Part shown: piece by piece, positions 61,000-64,000 of the stretch | Numbering within the stretch: the stretch's first letter is position 1 | Layout of the letters: every line of letters begins with the position of its first letter | Assembly: GCF_016834655.1 (NCBI RefSeq) | Contig: NZ_JAENHP010000021.1 | Location: 62,001-126,000 of the forward strand | Source: Paractinoplanes ovalisporus | GTDB lineage: Bacteria > Actinomycetota > Actinomycetes > Mycobacteriales > Micromonosporaceae | Length of the DNA stretch: 64,000 bases | Direction: 5' to 3' | The notes under the pieces: generated by a model | Seen by the model: only the letters and a program-made list of their open reading frames with translations | Database searches by the model: none | Told to the model about the DNA's origin: nothing | Program-made: the position numbers and the translations under genes

Positions 61000-61874
61000 C
61001 GGACTCCGGCCTCCTGCAGAACGACGTCGGGCGGTTCCACCTCACGCGGCGGCTGGGCCCGGCGGCGTACCAGCCGCAGGCCCGCGGCGCCGACCGTGAT
61101 CGCGACGAAGGCGGCCAGCGCCAGGATCACGGTGGTGGCGCCGGGCGGGGTGTCGGCCTCGGCCGAGACGACCACGCCGGCGCCGGCCGCGACCAGCCCG
61201 ATCGCCATCGCCGCGGCCATCGTGCTGCGGAAGCCCCGCGTCACCTGTTGGGCCGCGGCGACCGGGATGACCATCAGCGCCGAGACCAGCAACAGCCCGA
61301 CCGTACGCATGGCGATCGTCACCGTCACGGCGGTGGTGACCGCCATCAGCAGGTTGAGCGCGCGCACCGGCAACCCACTGACCCGGGCGTACTCCTCGTC
61401 GTTGCAGACCGCGAACAGGGCCGGCCGGAACGCCAGCATCGCGATCAGCACGGCCGCCCCGAGCACCGCGATCACCGTGACGTCCTGCGGGGAGGTGGTG
61501 ATCAGCGAGCCGAACAGGTATTGCATCAGGCTGTTGCTGCTGGCGTCGTTCGAGAGCGAGACCAGCACCACGCCACCCGCGATGCCGCCGTAGAACAGCA
61601 GGGCCAGCGCGAGGTCGCCCGAGGTGCGCCCACGCTCGCGGATCAGCTCGACCCCGACCGCGCCGACCGCCGCCACGACCACCGCGCTGAGCACGGGGGA
61701 CTGGTTGAGCAGCAGGCCCACGCCGACACCGGTCAGCGCCACGTGACCGATGCCGTCGCCGATCAGCGACAGTCGGCGCTGCACCAGATAGATGCCGAGC
61801 GCGGGCGCGGCCAGACCGATGATCAGCGCGCCGAGCAGGGCCCGGATCATGAAGTCGTACTGGAAGAGGTCCAT
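60996..61874 (-). CDS. znuB: Zinc ABC transporter permease ZnuB
   Basis: A 292-residue permease with eight to nine membrane segments. Family motifs are FMIRALLGALIIGLAAPALG, YLVQRRLSLIGDGIGHVALT (residues ~29-48) and VSALMVIPVAAAQQVTRGF (~216-234), the last near the ATPase contact. The C-terminal ~25 residues are basic. The stop overlaps the arsR start (ATGA). It lies 2 bp after znuC and forms the importer with ZnuA and ZnuC. Confidence 0.95.
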   Translation of the reverse strand: MDLFQYDFMIRALLGALIIGLAAPALGIYLVQRRLSLIGDGIGHVALTGVGVGLLLNQSPVLSAVVVAAVGAVGVELIRERGRTSGDLALALLFYGGIAGGVVLVSLSNDASSNSLMQYLFGSLITTSPQDVTVIAVLGAAVLIAMLAFRPALFAVCNDEEYARVSGLPVRALNLLMAVTTAVTVTIAMRTVGLLLVSALMVIPVAAAQQVTRGFRSTMAAAMAIGLVAAGAGVVVSAEADTPPGATTVILALAAFVAITVGAAGLRLVRRRAQPPREVEPPDVVLQEAGVR

Positions 61875-61876
61875 GG

Positions 61877-62656
61877 TCAGTTCGCCGCGATCCGGTCGGC
61901 GGGAGCCACGCAGATGCCGGGGGCGGCCTGCACGGCGTGCGGGTGCACATGGTCGTGGTCGGGTTCGGCGTGGTGACCGGCCGGCTCCGGGGGCGGGCCC
62001 TCGTGCGCGATGCGGCCCTCGTGCACCACCACGGCCCGGTCGATCAGCGGCCGCAGCGGGCCCAGCTCGTGCGCGACCAGCACGATCGTGCCGCCGGCCT
62101 CGGCGAACCGGCCCAGCGCGGCGGCGAACGCCTCCTGGCTGGCCGCGTCGACCCCGGCCGTGGGCTCGTCGAGCACCAGCAGATCGGGCTTGCCGGCCAG
62201 GGCACGGGCGATCAGTGTGCGCTGCTGCTGGCCGCCCGAGAGCGTGGTGACCGGGTCGTTGATGCGGTCGAGGAGGCCGACGTCGGTGAGAGCGTCCCGT
62301 ACGGCGGCCTTGTCGGCAGCCCCGGACGGGCGGAAGATGCCGCGACGCGCCAACCGGCCCGACGCGACGACCTCGCCGACCGTGGCGGGCACTCCGCTGC
62401 CGGCGCCGAGCCGTTGCGGCACGTAACCGACCCGGGCCCAGTCGCGGAACTTGCGCTGCGGCGTGCCGAACAGCTCGATGGCGCCGTGGCCCAGCGGGAC
62501 CAGCCCGAGGATCGTCCGGATCAGGGTGGACTTGCCGGAGCCGTTGGCGCCGAGGATGGCGACCACCTCACCCGCGCCCACGGTCAGCGACACATCGTGC
62601 AGGATCTCGCGGCCTTCATATCCGACCGCGGCGTGCCGCACTTGGACGACGCTCAT
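61877..62656 (-). CDS. znuC: Zinc ABC transporter ATPase ZnuC with His-rich C-terminal tail
   Basis: A 259-residue ATPase; start ATG at 62656 overlaps the znuA stop (TGATG). Walker A is ILGANGSGKSTLIRTILG (residues ~32-49), the signature is TLSGGQQQRTLIARALAGKP, Walker B is LLVLDEPTAGVD, and the switch His is in IVLVAHELGPL. After the ATPase core (~residue 215) the tail is PEPAGHHAEPDHDHVHPHAV, seven His in ~20 residues, followed by a Cys (GICVAPAD). Such a tail suggests cytoplasmic zinc binding that could tune transport. Confidence 0.93.
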   Translation of the reverse strand: MSVVQVRHAAVGYEGREILHDVSLTVGAGEVVAILGANGSGKSTLIRTILGLVPLGHGAIELFGTPQRKFRDWARVGYVPQRLGAGSGVPATVGEVVASGRLARRGIFRPSGAADKAAVRDALTDVGLLDRINDPVTTLSGGQQQRTLIARALAGKPDLLVLDEPTAGVDAASQEAFAAALGRFAEAGGTIVLVAHELGPLRPLIDRAVVVHEGRIAHEGPPPEPAGHHAEPDHDHVHPHAVQAAPGICVAPADRIAAN

Positions 62657-63573
62657 CAGGAACACCCCAGTCCACTTGTCAGCGCGGTCAGGTTCTGGCG
62701 CATCACGGAGAAGTAGTCGCCGGTCTGGTCGACCAGCCCCTCGAGCGGGTCGAGCACAGCTGTCTTGGCACCGACCTCGCGGGCGATGGTCTCGGCCACC
62801 GCCGGGCTCACCAGCGTCTCGAAATAGATCGTGGTGGTGCCGGTCTCGCGGGCCTCCTTGGCCACGGCGGCGAGGCGCTGCGGCGAGGGCTCGGCCTCGG
62901 GCGAGATGCCGGTGATGCCGACCTGGTGCAGGTCGTAGCGGGCGGCCAGATAGGCGAAGGCGGTGTGGCTGGTGACCAGCTCGCGGCGTTGGCAGTTCTT
63001 CAGCCCGTCCGCGAACTCGGTGTTCAGCGTGGTCAGTTCGGTGTGCAGGGCCCGGGCCCGCTCGGTGTAACCGGCCGCGTGGCCCGGGTCGGCCTGGGCC
63101 AGGCGCTCGGCGAGCTGGTCGGCGATCGTGGCCAGGCGCACCGGGTCGAGCCAGACGTGCGGGTCCTCACCGCCGGCCGCCTCCTCGTGCTCGTGGCCGT
63201 GATCGTCCTCGCCGCCCGCGGGCAGCAGGGTCACGGCCGAGGCGGCGTCGAACGCCTTGTCCTTGGCCTCGAGGTCGATCGCCTCGTCGACGGCCGGCTG
63301 GAAGCCCTTGATGTAGACCGCGAGCCCGGCCGCGGCGACATCGCCGACCTGGCGCGGGGTGAGCTCGATGTCGTGCGGCTCGGCGCCCGGCTTGGTGAGG
63401 TTGGTGACGCTGACCATGTCGCCTCCGATCCGCTCGCTCAGGAACTGCAGCGGGTAGAACGCCGTGACGATCTCGAACGTCCCGTCCGCGGTCCGGCCCG
63501 CCGACCCGGCCTGGTCACCGCAGCCCGCGAGGGCGGCGAGAACGAGCAGAGTGGGGAACAGACGGCGGCGCAT
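62656..63573 (-). CDS. znuA: Zinc-binding lipoprotein ZnuA (metal ABC substrate-binding protein)
   Basis: A 305-residue lipoprotein. The ATG at 63573 is chosen because the longer frame would begin inside the operator. Lipobox is LAALAGC. Conserved metal ligands lie in GAEPHDIELTPRQV (first His, residues ~69-82), EDPHVWLDPVRLA, VTSHTAFAYLAARYDLHQVG and the distal acid near TAVLDPLEGL. Between the first two is a His/acid loop (GGEDDHGHEHEEA, ~128-140) typical of zinc-specific members. First gene of the operon, 15 bp from the Zur-type box. Confidence 0.95.
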   Translation of the reverse strand: MRRRLFPTLLVLAALAGCGDQAGSAGRTADGTFEIVTAFYPLQFLSERIGGDMVSVTNLTKPGAEPHDIELTPRQVGDVAAAGLAVYIKGFQPAVDEAIDLEAKDKAFDAASAVTLLPAGGEDDHGHEHEEAAGGEDPHVWLDPVRLATIADQLAERLAQADPGHAAGYTERARALHTELTTLNTEFADGLKNCQRRELVTSHTAFAYLAARYDLHQVGITGISPEAEPSPQRLAAVAKEARETGTTTIYFETLVSPAVAETIAREVGAKTAVLDPLEGLVDQTGDYFSVMRQNLTALTSGLGCS

Positions 63574-63588
63574 ACCATCCACTGTCTC

Positions 63589-63609
63589 TGACAATGATAA
63601 TGATTGTCA
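63589..63609. promoter_or_regulatory. Zur-type operator upstream of znuA
   Basis: Arms TGACAAT and ATTGTCA flank a 7-base A/T-rich centre (21 bp in all). The inner part GATAATGAT-type motif is shared by Fur/Zur boxes. It lies 15 bp upstream of the znuA start, where bound Zur would block transcription of the whole znu-arsR-zur operon. Confidence 0.88.
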
Positions 63610-63650
63610 AAAACGCATGGATCGAGTTCCGGCCGGGTCTTCGGGCTGTT

Positions 63651-63905
63651 CTAGAGCGCTTTCGCCACGACTACAGCCAGGAGAAGGGCCAAGATCAGGA
63701 GCCGGAGCGTACGGGTCGAGGCGGACTGCACCGGCCACGTCGTGAACGTCAGCGCGGCCAGGCCGGCCGCCAGCACGAAGAGCAGGGCGGCGCCGACGAT
63801 GCCGGGCAGGAACAGGCCGCCCAGCATCACCACGAGCGCGACGATGAAGGCGGTTGTCGGGTTGATCCGGGTCAACCGCCGCAGGACGTTGTCGGAAGGC
63901 GTCAT
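63651..63905 (-). CDS. Small membrane protein (DUF6703-like)
   Basis: An 84-residue protein from the ATG at 63905 (MTPSDNVLRRLTRINPTTAF); an upstream in-frame ATG at 63977 would overlap the divergent gene by 38 bp and is rejected. Three hydrophobic segments are seen: FIVALVVMLGGLFLPGIVGA (residues ~20-39), ALLFVLAAGLAALTF (~40-54) and TLRLLILALLLAVVVAKAL (~65-84). The order matches small actinobacterial DUF6703 proteins of unknown function. It lies downstream of the znu operator, in the opposite direction from it. Confidence 0.75.
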   Translation of the reverse strand: MTPSDNVLRRLTRINPTTAFIVALVVMLGGLFLPGIVGAALLFVLAAGLAALTFTTWPVQSASTRTLRLLILALLLAVVVAKAL

Positions 63906-63939
63906 CAGGTCACTCCTCGCTGCTGCGTACCCTCGTCGC

Positions 63940-64000
63940 ATGCTGGTGCTCAACCGCTTCGCCGTGCCCGTCGACACGCAGGACGACTTCGCCGCCCGGG
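63940..64000 (+). CDS. Antibiotic biosynthesis monooxygenase-like protein, N-terminal fragment
   Basis: Only 20 codons are in the window (MLVLNRFAVPVDTQDDFAAR); the gene runs off the right edge. The pattern, a β-strand with NRF and then an Asp/Phe helix start, matches the beginning of ABM-fold monooxygenases. It is divergent from the DUF6703-like gene over 34 bp. Confidence 0.5.
   Translation, partial: MLVLNRFAVPVDTQDDFAAR

Noticed and set aside
63573-63594. Upstream start of znuA at 63594
   Set aside because: It would place the first codons within the Zur-type operator and before the natural signal peptide start (MRRRLFP).

Overview
The window is high-GC actinobacterial DNA, most like Micromonosporaceae (Actinoplanes or Micromonospora type). 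The grounds are very strong G/C bias at third codon positions, many GTG starts, ATGA/GTGA-coupled gene pairs, and the actinobacterial gene order hemW - hrcA - dnaJ - rsmE - phoH - ybeY - CNNM - cdd-like - era - recO - uppS - zur. The genus is inferred; I see no rRNA, tRNA, CRISPR array, insertion sequence or phage gene.

The conserved core is interrupted several times. Bases 1-5269 hold a partial anchored protein, an enoyl-CoA hydratase, hemW, a DUF4870 protein and hrcA-dnaJ behind a CIRCE operator. Bases 5270-7057 are gene-free and made of nested tandem repeats inside a ~130-bp imperfect inverted repeat. Bases 7058-22099 form an accessory block between dnaJ and rsmE. It contains a DUF4241 protein, an azoreductase/MarR pair, an IclR-flanked catabolic cluster (amidohydrolase, CoA-transferase, citryl-CoA lyase-like, LigB, LigA, MDR oxidoreductase), two orphan genes, a remnant of an ECF sigma gene next to an intact copy, an AhpD-like partner and a degenerate response regulator. 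Bases 23-31.8 kb, between rsmE and phoH, hold a GNAT/SpeD-like pair, an asymmetric heterodimeric ABC exporter, a GH3 glycosidase and a serine hydrolase.

The housekeeping run resumes at 31.9-37.0 kb (phoH to era) and again at 42.8-44.3 kb (recO, uppS). Between them lie an acyltransferase-3 membrane protein, an Lrp/MFS pair, a thioesterase and a DUF4097 lipoprotein. From 44.4 to 55 kb come small enzymes, a metF operon with a Tat-exported PHP hydrolase, an ABC exporter and a two-component system. The last 9 kb hold two metal/vitamin systems: a TPP-riboswitch-controlled thiamine-precursor ECF transporter (ykoE-ykoD-ykoC) and a zinc regulon in one operon (znuA-znuC-znuB-arsR-zur) behind a Zur-type operator.

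A recurring theme is minisatellite expansion: in gene 3' ends (acyltransferase, uppS, histidine phosphatase), inside coding sequence (cdd-like, histidine kinase, acyltransferase) and in the 5.3-7.0 kb island.
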